Assembly (NCBI GenBank): GCA_964581175.1
Contig: CAZONI010000144.1
Location: 1 to 7,034, forward strand
Source of the DNA: B46-G9 sp964581175
GTDB taxonomy: Bacteria; Desulfobacterota; DSM-4660; Desulfatiglandales; Desulfatiglandaceae
Length of the DNA: 7,034 bases
Direction of reading: 5' to 3'
Shown piece after piece: positions 1 through 5,042 of the stretch (position 1 is the first letter of the stretch; each line of letters opens with the position of its first letter). A program made the position numbers and the translations under genes. The notes beneath the pieces are model-generated. The model did not search any database, was not told the DNA's origin, and saw only the letters and a program-made list of their open reading frames with translations.

Positions 1-55
1 CAACGGCCGGGTAGAAGGCGTCCATGTCCAGGTGAATGATGTGCCGTACTCCCAT
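1..55 (-). CDS. dinB: DNA polymerase IV (Y-family translesion polymerase), N-terminal 18 codons, cut by the left edge
   Basis: The minus strand from 55 reads MGVRHIIHLDMDAFYPAV and then leaves the window. The (H)xDMDAFY motif near the N-terminus is the hallmark of Y-family polymerases of the DinB type. By comparison with E. coli DinB, Asp10 would be a metal-binding catalytic residue and Tyr15 the steric gate that excludes ribonucleotides. The ATG at 55-53 is preferred because a GAGGA lies seven bases upstream; a GTG at 61 in the same frame would sit too close to that site. The family copies past damaged DNA in the SOS response. The gene follows the pfkB-type gene on the same strand after a 131-base gap that contains a plausible promoter, so it is probably transcribed separately. 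Only the first few per cent of the protein is visible, but the motif is distinctive. Confidence 0.85.
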   Translation of the reverse strand, partial: MGVRHIIHLDMDAFYPAV

Positions 56-102
56 CTCCACGTCCTCGGTAACAGGTATTGCGCATGTTGCCTCGGAGAT
101 CC

Positions 103-132
103 AGTATACCCGATTGCCGGTGAAACCGCCAA
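103..132 (-). promoter_or_regulatory. Candidate sigma-70 promoter for dinB
   Basis: On the minus strand TTGGCG (132-127) is followed after 18 bases by TATACT (108-103), matching four of six and five of six consensus positions. Transcription would begin near 96, giving a leader of about 40 bases before the dinB ATG at 55. It lies in the gap downstream of the sugar kinase stop, where a separate dinB promoter would be expected. This is a pattern match only. Confidence 0.4.
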
Positions 133-137
133 GTCCT

Positions 138-149
138 TACGATATCGTA
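138..149. promoter_or_regulatory. 12-bp perfect palindrome just upstream of the dinB promoter, possible operator
   Basis: TACGATATCGTA is a perfect 12-base palindrome ending six bases from the proposed -35 box at 127-132. DinB genes are often under SOS control, and LexA sites differ among bacterial phyla, so an operator is possible. It does not match the E. coli LexA consensus CTGT-N8-ACAG. It could be a chance palindrome. Confidence 0.25.
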
Positions 150-186
150 TTGGGATTAAGCGATTTTTCCTCTTGGGGTCATGTGC

Positions 187-1080
187 TTAGCTGCCCCGGT
201 TGTCGAGGGAGGGAATGCCCGCGCGGCCCCCGAGCCTGAGGGCCACCCTGGAGGCTGCCCAGGAGGCAAAATCAAGGCATCGGGCTGTCACCCATCCGTG
301 CAGGAGTCCATAGACAACCCCGGCATGGAACACATCGCCGCAGCCCGTTGTATCCACCGCCTTCACCGGGTATGCGGGCTGCTCGATCATATGTCCGCCC
401 GCCAGGGCCACACATCCTTTCGGCCCCATGGTAACCCCCACAACCCCGGGACCCAGTTCGGCCATGCGATAGCACGCCTCCACAGGCCCGCCTTCGCCTG
501 CGAGGGCCCGTGCAAAGTGCTCGGACGCCAGAAAATAATCGCTCTGGCGCGCGAGATCGAGCATGCCTTCCCGAAGGGTACCCGCGTCCACCACAACCCG
601 CACGTTTGCCGCCTTGGCCGCCTTTGCTGCGGCAAGAGAAACCTCCGGAAAAAGACCGTCCGTGAGAAACACTCTTGCATGGCAGAGTCCTTCCCGGTCG
701 ATCTCTTCCGGTTCCGGAGGATCCCCTGTGGGTCTTTTCCAGAAGATGGTTCGTCTCCCTTCCTGTTCAGGCTCGGCTGTAATGAAGGCAAACTGGGATT
801 CGGCTCCTTTCCTGATGATAAGCCCACTGGTGTCGATTCCCTCGCCGTCGAGGGACTCCCTGATCATACCGCCGAAGAGATCGTCTCCGATCACCCCCGC
901 GAAGCGGCACAAGACGCCCCACCGCGAAAGGGCAACCAGCGCCGTTGCGACCGGTCCGCCTCCCTGGATGACGGTTTCGGTCAGTTCACACTTGACGTCA
1001 GGGGAAGGATAGAGATCCACTCTTCCGATAAAGTCGAGAGAACACTGTCCCAGACCGAACACTTCAGAAAGATGAGCCAT
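187..1080 (-). CDS. PfkB-family carbohydrate kinase (ribokinase-like), substrate unknown
   Basis: This 297-residue cytosolic protein has the usual length and layout of the PfkB/ribokinase family, which transfers the gamma phosphate of ATP to a sugar or nucleoside hydroxyl. The N-terminus VFGLGQCSLDF (residues 7-17) carries the substrate-contacting Asp16. A glycine-rich QGGGPVATAL segment (39-48) corresponds to PfkB signature 1. VDAGTLREGMLD (164-175) and VGVTMGPKG (214-222) are typical of the nucleotide half. DTTGCGDVFHAG (243-254) is PfkB signature 2, with the catalytic base Asp249; the usual DTTGAGD has Cys in place of Ala. The ATG puts the GLG strand at the expected distance, but there is no clear Shine-Dalgarno. 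The gene starts only eight bases after the NYN gene stop, so translation is probably coupled to it. The specific sugar cannot be told from sequence; ribokinase, fructokinase and adenosine-kinase-like members all look similar. Confidence 0.9.
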   Translation of the reverse strand: MAHLSEVFGLGQCSLDFIGRVDLYPSPDVKCELTETVIQGGGPVATALVALSRWGVLCRFAGVIGDDLFGGMIRESLDGEGIDTSGLIIRKGAESQFAFITAEPEQEGRRTIFWKRPTGDPPEPEEIDREGLCHARVFLTDGLFPEVSLAAAKAAKAANVRVVVDAGTLREGMLDLARQSDYFLASEHFARALAGEGGPVEACYRMAELGPGVVGVTMGPKGCVALAGGHMIEQPAYPVKAVDTTGCGDVFHAGVVYGLLHGWVTARCLDFASWAASRVALRLGGRAGIPSLDNRGS

Positions 1081-1088
1081 TTGGAAGT

Positions 1089-1844
1089 TTATTTCTTGGG
1101 TTTCTTGCGCTTGTCACGAATGTAGATTGATTTGGAATGACCGTTAGTCTGGACCCTTTCATCCACATCAAACAGCTTGGTTGCGGCGGCGAGTTCTCCA
1201 AGCTTGCTATAGCCATAGTTACGGGGATCAAACTCCGGGGCCTGTTTCGCAATATTACTGCCCACATTACCCAAGTGGGCCCATCCACTTTCGTCTGAAG
1301 CCGCATCAAGAGCACTCCGGAGGAGACCCACCAGTTTGGCATCTCCTTTCAACTCATTTGCGGTTTTCCGTTTGACGGCCGGCCCGGCATCTTCCTGGGA
1401 CCGAAGAACTTCAGTGAAAATGAACTTGTCGCATGCGGATACAAAAGCCTTTGGGGTCTTCTTTTCCCCGAAGCCATACACGAGCAAACCTTCCTCTCTT
1501 ATCCGTGAGGCCAGGCGAGTGAAGTCACTATCACTGGACACGAGACAAAAGCCATCAAAGCGTTTGGTATAGAGCAAATCCATTGCGTCTATGATCATTG
1601 CACTGTCTGTTGCATTCTTACCCACAGTATACCGAAATTGCTGAACCGGCTGGATGGAATGTTCCAGCAGTACGGATTTCCATCCGCTCAGAGATGGTGT
1701 CGTCCAGTCACCATATATGCGTTTTACGCTGGCAACGCCGTACTTGGCGATTTCCGACAGAAGCCCTTCCGTGATCAAGGGTTGGGCATTATCTGCGTCA
1801 ATGAGGACAGCAAGCCTGTTTTGTGATGGTTCAGTCACAGTCAT
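1089..1844 (-). CDS. NYN-domain (PIN-like) RNase with C-terminal OST-HTH/LOTUS domain
   Basis: The 251-residue protein has two domains. Residues about 10-150 form a NYN (PIN-like) nuclease domain: LAVLIDADNA (11-20) supplies Asp16, Asp18 and Asn19, the central motif NATDSAMIIDAMDL (77-90) supplies Asp80, Asp86 and Asp89, and VSSDSDFTRLA (102-112) supplies Asp105 and Asp107. This acidic set is the expected metal-binding centre of a ribonuclease, so it looks active. A linker with basic residues (about 151-167) leads to an OST-HTH/LOTUS domain (about 168-245) with the typical LGNVGSNIAK and NYGYSKLGEL segments; this domain binds RNA in other proteins. The C-terminus is lysine-rich (RDKRKKPKK). 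An AGAGGA lies about eight bases before the ATG. The gene follows the 47-residue gene by 16 bases and precedes the sugar kinase by eight, so the three look co-transcribed. The RNA target is unknown. Confidence 0.9.
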   Translation of the reverse strand: MTVTEPSQNRLAVLIDADNAQPLITEGLLSEIAKYGVASVKRIYGDWTTPSLSGWKSVLLEHSIQPVQQFRYTVGKNATDSAMIIDAMDLLYTKRFDGFCLVSSDSDFTRLASRIREEGLLVYGFGEKKTPKAFVSACDKFIFTEVLRSQEDAGPAVKRKTANELKGDAKLVGLLRSALDAASDESGWAHLGNVGSNIAKQAPEFDPRNYGYSKLGELAAATKLFDVDERVQTNGHSKSIYIRDKRKKPKK

Positions 1845-1860
1845 TTAATGTTCCTCTCGA

Positions 1861-2004
1861 TCAATCGGAATTCTGTTGCTCCTCATCGTCGTTTACCGCA
1901 GGATCTTTTTTGCCTTGACGGCGGTCCAGCTTTTCCTTCGCTTTTGTCTTTCGCTTAAGCTCTTTCTGAAGCTTTTTAAAACTATGAGTGCTGCGCTTTG
2001 CCAT
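1861..2004 (-). CDS. Small very basic protein, 47 residues, unknown function
   Basis: This short frame starts at the ATG at 2004 and ends at TGA (1863-1861). It begins MAKRSTHSFKKLQKELKRKT and ends in an acidic tail (NDDEEQQNSD). A perfect AGGAGG lies three bases before the ATG, which is tight but among the strongest ribosome sites in the window. Lys and Arg dominate residues 3-33, and the segment from about 8 to 30 could form a charged helix; this resembles small basic proteins of the MAKRS..FxKxQKEL kind that I have seen in proteobacteria, usually annotated as hypothetical. It lies 16 bases ahead of the NYN-nuclease gene and behind a plausible promoter, so it is probably the first gene of that operon. 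The charge pattern suggests nucleic-acid or ribosome binding, which is inference. Confidence 0.7.
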   Translation of the reverse strand: MAKRSTHSFKKLQKELKRKTKAKEKLDRRQGKKDPAVNDDEEQQNSD

Positions 2005-2045
2005 GATCCTCCTTTTTTAAATAGTTATACCCGATGGCAATCCTC

Positions 2046-2074
2046 TCTATACTCATTTCCACACCATCAATCAA
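2046..2074 (-). promoter_or_regulatory. Candidate sigma-70 promoter for the small basic protein-NYN-kinase operon
   Basis: On the minus strand TTGATT (2074-2069) and TATAGA (2051-2046) are separated by exactly 17 bases, each matching four of six consensus positions. Transcription would start near 2039, leaving a leader of about 35 bases that carries the AGGAGG of the 47-residue gene. It lies in the 106-base gap after the RRM gene. Confidence 0.35.
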
Positions 2075-2110
2075 TCGAGACATGCCGGCCTTGATCTTCG
2101 ATCTGATTTA

Positions 2111-2428
2111 TTAAAAACGCCGCCCCCCGCCTGGTCTTCCGCCTCTTCTCCCGCCACCAGATCCTCCTCTGCCTTGACGGTTTTCAGTGCGAGGCCGAGC
2201 TGCATTGACTTTTAGCGCGCGACCTTTAAGCTCTTTATCATTCAGGCCGTCAATTGCCGACTGCGCCTCAGCATTATCGGGCATCTCCACGAATCCAAAT
2301 CCTTTTGATCTGCCCGAGTAGTTGTCTGTCAAAACCCTGACGCTTTCGACTGTCCCAAAAGCCTGAAAAGCCTCTTTTAGATCCTCTTCGGTCACTTCGT
2401 ACGAAAGATTGCCTACGTAGATATTCAT
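2111..2428 (-). CDS. Small RNA-binding protein: single RRM domain with Gly/Arg-rich (RGG) tail
   Basis: The 105-residue protein is one RNA-recognition motif followed by a disordered tail. RNP2 is IYVGNL (residues 3-8) and RNP1 is KGFGFVEM (42-49), with the aromatic residues Tyr4, Phe44 and Phe46 that stack on RNA bases. The fold finishes with LKGRALKVNAARPR (67-80). Residues 84-105 are nearly all Gly and Arg (GRGGSGGGRRGGRPGGGRRF), an RGG-type tail that adds nonspecific RNA affinity. The length matches the bacterial and cyanobacterial Rbp-type RRM proteins, several of which are cold-induced. GAGGAG lies six bases before the ATG. It is flanked by small-protein genes and lies near a NYN nuclease, suggesting a role in RNA handling. 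The RNA targets cannot be read from sequence. Confidence 0.95.
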   Translation of the reverse strand: MNIYVGNLSYEVTEEDLKEAFQAFGTVESVRVLTDNYSGRSKGFGFVEMPDNAEAQSAIDGLNDKELKGRALKVNAARPRTENRQGRGGSGGGRRGGRPGGGRRF

Positions 2429-2455
2429 TCTGATCTCCTCTTAGTAATTGAAAAT

Positions 2456-2461
2456 ATTATA
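2456..2461 (-). promoter_or_regulatory. Perfect -10 box (TATAAT), possible promoter of the RRM gene
   Basis: An exact TATAAT on the minus strand (2461-2456) would start transcription near 2449, about 20 bases before the RRM ATG and just ahead of its GAGGAG site. No good -35 box sits at 16-18 bases (the best placed hexamer is GAAGAA), and there is no extended TG, so it is weak unless an activator helps. The RRM gene may instead be read from upstream through the 65-residue gene. Confidence 0.25.
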
Positions 2462-2490
2462 GAAAACTGCCACCTTTGTTCTTCCGTTTC

Positions 2491-2507
2491 GCGATGGTTT
2501 TCCACGC
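2491..2507 (-). other. Short hairpin directly after the 65-residue gene stop
   Basis: On the minus strand GCGTGG-AAAA-CCA-T-CGC forms a six-pair stem with a one-base bulge and a four-base loop, beginning four bases after the TGA at 2512. No T tract follows, so it is not a standard intrinsic terminator. It could protect the 3' end of the upstream message or partly separate it from the RRM gene. Confidence 0.35.
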
Positions 2508-2511
2508 TTCA

Positions 2512-2709
2512 TCATCGCGCCGCTTCGGCACACAATTCGGGTTCTGTGCAGATGGAAAAACGCTTATCTCTTTCGCCTTTCCTGCGGCGAATAATATTGC
2601 CGGTACCTAATTGAGGTATTGCCTTCTCTTCTCTATCCTTTGCTTGATCAAGGTGATTAAGCATCTTCTTAAGTTTTGCTTCTAATTCATTCCGTGTACC
2701 TTGGTTCAT
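2512..2709 (-). CDS. Small conserved-looking protein with IIRRRKGERDKR motif, unknown function
   Basis: The 65-residue product has a charged, coil-forming N-terminal half (residues 4-28, LEAKLKKMLNHLDQAKDREEK) and a basic motif GTGNIIRRRKGERDKRF (35-51). A (V/I)IRRRKGxxDxR ending is something I recall from small hypothetical proteins of proteobacteria, where it usually closes the protein. Here about 14 further residues (SICTEPELCAEAAR) follow, which may be a lineage-specific extension after loss of the original stop. Two purine-rich ribosome sites lie upstream: GAGG four bases and GGAGG eleven bases before the ATG. It lies 83 bases before the RRM gene on the same strand. The basic patch suggests RNA or ribosome contact, but no function is established to my knowledge. 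Confidence 0.7.
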   Translation of the reverse strand: MNQGTRNELEAKLKKMLNHLDQAKDREEKAIPQLGTGNIIRRRKGERDKRFSICTEPELCAEAAR

Positions 2710-2821
2710 TATTCCTCATTCCTCCTTTTCTTATATGTGTTAGATGATTCGCTCTTCTTGAAAGAGTTAGCTAGTTTCCATCCATAAATGGCTATTTTTC
2801 ACAATCTCATCGTCAATCTGC

Positions 2822-2866
2822 GGGATCACTTGTGCGACGTACTAAAGTACGTCTCCGCATAATCCC
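2822..2866. repeat. REP-like imperfect inverted repeat (45-base hairpin)
   Basis: The core GACGTACT-AA-AGTACGTC (2836-2853) is a perfect eight-base inverted repeat around two bases. Outside it TGC (2833-2835) pairs with GCA (2857-2859), leaving a TCC bulge, and GGGAT (2822-2826) pairs with ATCCC (2862-2866). The whole therefore folds into one interrupted stem on either strand. There is no T tract and no adjacent gene end, so a terminator is unlikely. The bulged-stem design resembles REP or small MITE-type elements. Whether it is repeated elsewhere in the genome cannot be seen here. Confidence 0.5.
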
Positions 2867-3657
2867 TTGATTTTCTTGATCTTGCAAAAAATATCTCATT
2901 TCTGGATTGGAAACTTGCTGGTGCCCAAAGGTGATTAGTGGATGGGCACTGGCTATGTTAAGCCTCCATATCTCACAAACAGGGACCATTTCCGAAAATG
3001 AAAGCCATCTCATTCCAGAAATTACCGGTAGTGCTGCTGCCATCGGATAAAATAGACGCTGCTCGGATCGTAAGATGAGGCTGAAAGATAAGCACATAAT
3101 GAGACGAGTAAGTTCTACCAGAGGAAGGGAGAAAAATAAAATTCTACTTCTTGCACCCTTGAGCTATTAAAAAAGCACCCAACAGAATACAAACGTCCCA
3201 TCCGGAGTATGCTTAAGGCATTTTGAGCACTTTCCTCATGCCACGGCCTTTTCTTAGGGTTGGGCTATTAATATTAACCCGACAGAACTGTTTATTTAAT
3301 GGCTTCCCAAGATGCCGTTATTATCTCCGGTGCGAATCTCCTGCTTTTGTTTGTTGAGGTTGTCCCGAAGAAAAGATTCACGCACACCCGAGAAGCCTTT
3401 TGAGTGCCGCCTCATACTCCCTTTTTTTAATATATAACCTTTGGAGGCGTTTTAATCCATCGCATGGTTTATTATTGTGTGTTGAAGCTGGGCGGCGCTG
3501 AAATTTTAATCCTGATTATGTCTATCTCCGGTAAAATTTTCCCAAAGGGCAGCTAGCCTGATTAAATGTGTTACTATTTCTACAACGGCATCACCAAATG
3601 CTTTTTACGATTATTCAAAATAGTTATATTTTTCTACTTTCTTTAACTTATAATGCA

Positions 3658-3732
3658 TTTTAATTCAGTAAGCAAGATAAGTCAAGTCCTTTTAATTCAG
3701 TTTTCTTAATATCATAACCCGTTCTTAATATC
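3658..3732. repeat. Short direct repeats in AT-rich spacer
   Basis: TTTTAATTCAGT occurs at 3658-3669 and again at 3690-3701, 32 bases apart (about three helical turns). TTCTTAATATC occurs at 3703-3713 and 3722-3732, 19 bases apart. In DNA this AT-rich, some of this is expected by chance. It could also be a protein-binding cluster or slippage products. Confidence 0.35.
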
Positions 3733-3805
3733 CGTTGTATTCTCCTTGTTTATCTTCATGATCTCTTTCCTTTTCAGATAGATTTTCTCTCACATACGTT
3801 CCCGC

Positions 3806-3993
3806 CTACAAGTACGGCGTCAGCAATCGCGCAATGCCGTCGCGTAGGCGAGCCGCCAGTGGCGGCCATCGACCTCCTCCATCGTCACAGGATGGGCGCC
3901 GTTCCGCTTCGTGTCGACCCTCTGATCGAGCCGCTGGGCGAGTTCGGCGTCGTAACATTCCAAGTTGAACTCGAAGTTACGGCTTCCACCCAC
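3806..3993 (-). pseudogene. C-terminal remnant of a phospholipase D/cardiolipin synthase-type enzyme
   Basis: From about 3993 downward the minus strand reads VGGSRNFEFNLECYDAELA, then continues through a PVTMEEVDGR segment. GSRN fits the GSxN that closes the second HKD motif of phospholipase D enzymes, and NFEFNLE-xYDAELAxxLD is typical of what follows in cardiolipin synthase-like proteins, which make cardiolipin at the inner membrane. After VDGRHW a frameshift occurs (around 3850-3870); in the next frame RLRDGIARLLTPYL ends at a TAG (3808-3806), the expected C-terminus. Only about 60 residues of an enzyme normally near 400-500 remain; both catalytic His-Lys-Asp sets are absent apart from GSRN, so no activity is possible. 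It is joined head-on to a glucan phosphorylase piece at about 3985-4000. Confidence 0.7.
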
Positions 3994-3995
3994 CA

Positions 3996-4280
3996 TCCGT
4001 ACAAGTCGCTGGTAATCCCTCGATGAACGGGGAAGTTCGCCGCGTCGTTGCTGTCCAGTAGATATATCTTCACTCTGCCGACCTGCACCTGCCAGGCGCG
4101 CAGTCAGACGGTGTAGCCGGGCAAGACGATCTCCAACCGCAACCACTCCCCGTTCAGGTGGCGCAAGGGCGTAATCGGCAACTGTCCGGGGTCGTTATAC
4201 GGGAAGAGAACCTGTTGCGCACCGTCCTTGTCGATCACCTGGCGAAAATAGCCTTGCTGGTAGAGCAACCCCACCCCGCC
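3996..4280 (-). pseudogene. Internal remnant of an alpha-glucan (glycogen) phosphorylase
   Basis: The minus strand from about 4280 reads GVGLLYQQGYFRQVIDKDGAQQ and continues FPYNDPGQLPITPL, LRLEIVLPGYTV, then after an in-frame TGA (4106-4104) LRAWQVQVGRVKIYLLDSND and GITSDLYG. This string matches the N-terminal half of short-type bacterial alpha-glucan phosphorylases, which release glucose-1-phosphate from glycogen or maltodextrin with pyridoxal phosphate. The stop could have come from a CGA arginine codon. About 95 residues of a protein normally well over 600 are left; both ends and the cofactor-binding lysine region are missing. Directly after LYG, where more phosphorylase should follow, the sequence changes to a phospholipase D tail in another frame. 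The remnant is clearly non-functional. Confidence 0.75.
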
Positions 4281-4284
4281 TGGC

Positions 4285-4626
4285 CACACAGTTACCATTG
4301 TCGAGGAAGCTTATGCTCCTGATGACATCGACCAAGATGTGGAGTTGGTGGGCATCACCGTCTTGACCGAACTTGCACAAAGATCCTATCGTATCGCTGA
4401 CACCTATCGCCGGAAGGCGGTGAAGGTGGTGATGGGAGGGATACACCCCACTGTATTGCCTGACCGAAGCCTTGGAGCATGCAGACGCTGTCGTCGTGGG
4501 AGAAGCGGAGGGTATCCTGGTCACAATTTGTATCGGATGCCGTCTCGGGGCAGATGCAAAGGCTATATCGGGCCGGTAAAATGACCGATCTTCAAGGCCT
4601 ACCGAAGCCACGGAGAGATCTCTTCC
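4285..4626 (+). pseudogene. N-terminal remnant of a B12-binding-domain radical SAM protein, two frameshifts
   Basis: This is the only gene-like sequence on the plus strand. Frame one reads HTVTIVEEAYAPDD, VELVGITVLTELAQRSYRIA and VVMGGIHPTVLPD, the end of a cobalamin-binding Rossmann domain. An extra base near 4465 moves the frame to EALEHADAVVVGEAEGI. A second extra base near 4517 moves it to WSQFVSDAVSGQMQRLYRAG and GLPKPRRDLFPG. These three pieces in order match the linker between the B12 domain and the radical SAM barrel in BchE/HpnP-like proteins. The sequence stops matching at about 4626, before the CxxxCxxC motif, so the catalytic domain is missing. The intact radical SAM gene on the opposite strand shares GEAEGIW and the surrounding pattern but is clearly diverged, so this is a paralogue rather than a fresh copy. 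Confidence 0.8.
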
Positions 4627-5042
4627 CCGGAACCGTTTTTCTCCTTGAAGTATTCTCGAACTTTCGCCCTGATCTCACGGTCTGTCATCTTGTCAACTGT
4701 TTCAATGCCGACGATACTTCCACTGAGTTTGTTTCTCTCGATACGTCTTTGCAGCTCCCCCTTTGCTTCGCCGGGACCAAATATCAAAATAGATTCCGCA
4801 TCGCGAATACACGCAATTACGGCATCGTAGTAAATGTTGAGATGTCCCGTATACCTTTTCTGGCGGCTATCATCTGCCGGTACTTGCTGGGATTCATAGG
4901 GAGTCGTAGAACGTATGCCACCGGGACGTCCGAGCTGTTTTTCAACCTTTGAAATGACCAGCTTTATTTCTTCCCCTTTGTCCGTAACCGCCACGATAAC
5001 AGCCTTCCTATGATCAATCCACACGCCCACATTTGTTTTCAT
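4599..5042 (-). CDS. 'Translational machinery'-type small protein (eRF1-like family), with an apparent added C-terminal tail
   Basis: The 147-residue soluble protein has the family pattern VGVWIDHRKAVIV (residues 5-17), GHLNIYYDAVIACIRDAE (66-83), ILIFGPGEAKGEL (85-97) and IVGIETVDKMTDREIRAKV (110-128) ending in REYF. Proteobacterial relatives of similar length are annotated as hypothetical or 'translational machinery protein' and resemble a domain of eRF1/Pelota release factors; the real role is unproven. I place the start at the ATG (5042-5040) because GGAGG lies five bases before it; a TTG one codon earlier is too close. Relatives tend to end soon after the YF, whereas here EKNGSGEEISPWLR follows, and its last residues (4626-4599) are antisense to the radical SAM remnant. 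The native stop was therefore probably lost at the rearrangement junction. It lies 95 bases downstream of the 274-residue gene. Confidence 0.8.
   Translation of the reverse strand: MKTNVGVWIDHRKAVIVAVTDKGEEIKLVISKVEKQLGRPGGIRSTTPYESQQVPADDSRQKRYTGHLNIYYDAVIACIRDAESILIFGPGEAKGELQRRIERNKLSGSIVGIETVDKMTDREIRAKVREYFKEKNGSGEEISPWLR

Larger units (their letters stand above)
2710..3805. other. About 1.1 kb AT-rich region without a convincing gene
   Basis: Both strands were read for coding signs. Open frames are short, lack convincing ribosome sites and resemble no family I know. The longest (3097-2813, minus, 94 codons) has no ribosome site and is partly made from a hairpin repeat. The section 3420-3780 is strongly AT-rich with many TTTAAT/TTAATAT runs. 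Recognisable contents are the REP-like hairpin at 2822-2866, an imperfect inverted repeat at 3329-3388 and direct repeats between 3658 and 3732. Base composition changes abruptly to GC-rich at about 3800, where the pseudogene block begins. The region may hold the promoter of the 65-residue gene at its left end, but I could not pick one with confidence. Confidence 0.6.

Noticed and set aside
181..1125. 314-codon open frame on the plus strand
   Set aside because: It is the antisense shadow of the PfkB-family kinase, whose signature motifs lie on the minus strand; the plus-strand product resembles no family.
2790..2816. TTGACG on the minus strand as -35 box for the 65-residue gene
   Set aside because: No acceptable -10 hexamer at 16-18 bases downstream.
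2836..2853. Hairpin read as an intrinsic terminator
   Set aside because: No T tract on either strand and no gene ends next to it.
2813..3097. 94-codon minus-strand frame in the spacer
   Set aside because: No ribosome site, no recognisable family, and its C-terminal part is produced by the REP-like hairpin; likely chance.
3098..3169. 23-codon plus-strand frame (MRRVSSTRGREKNK...)
   Set aside because: No good ribosome site, isolated on the wrong strand and too short to judge.
3820..4146. 108-codon minus-strand frame as a gene
   Set aside because: Its first part is out-of-frame phosphorylase sequence and its second part is the phospholipase D tail before a frameshift; it crosses two remnants and is not a real gene.
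4195..4611. 138-codon minus-strand frame
   Set aside because: Antisense of the radical SAM remnant; no coding motifs.
4479..4952. 157-codon plus-strand frame
   Set aside because: Its first part is the third frame of the radical SAM remnant and the rest is antisense of the intact eRF1-like gene.
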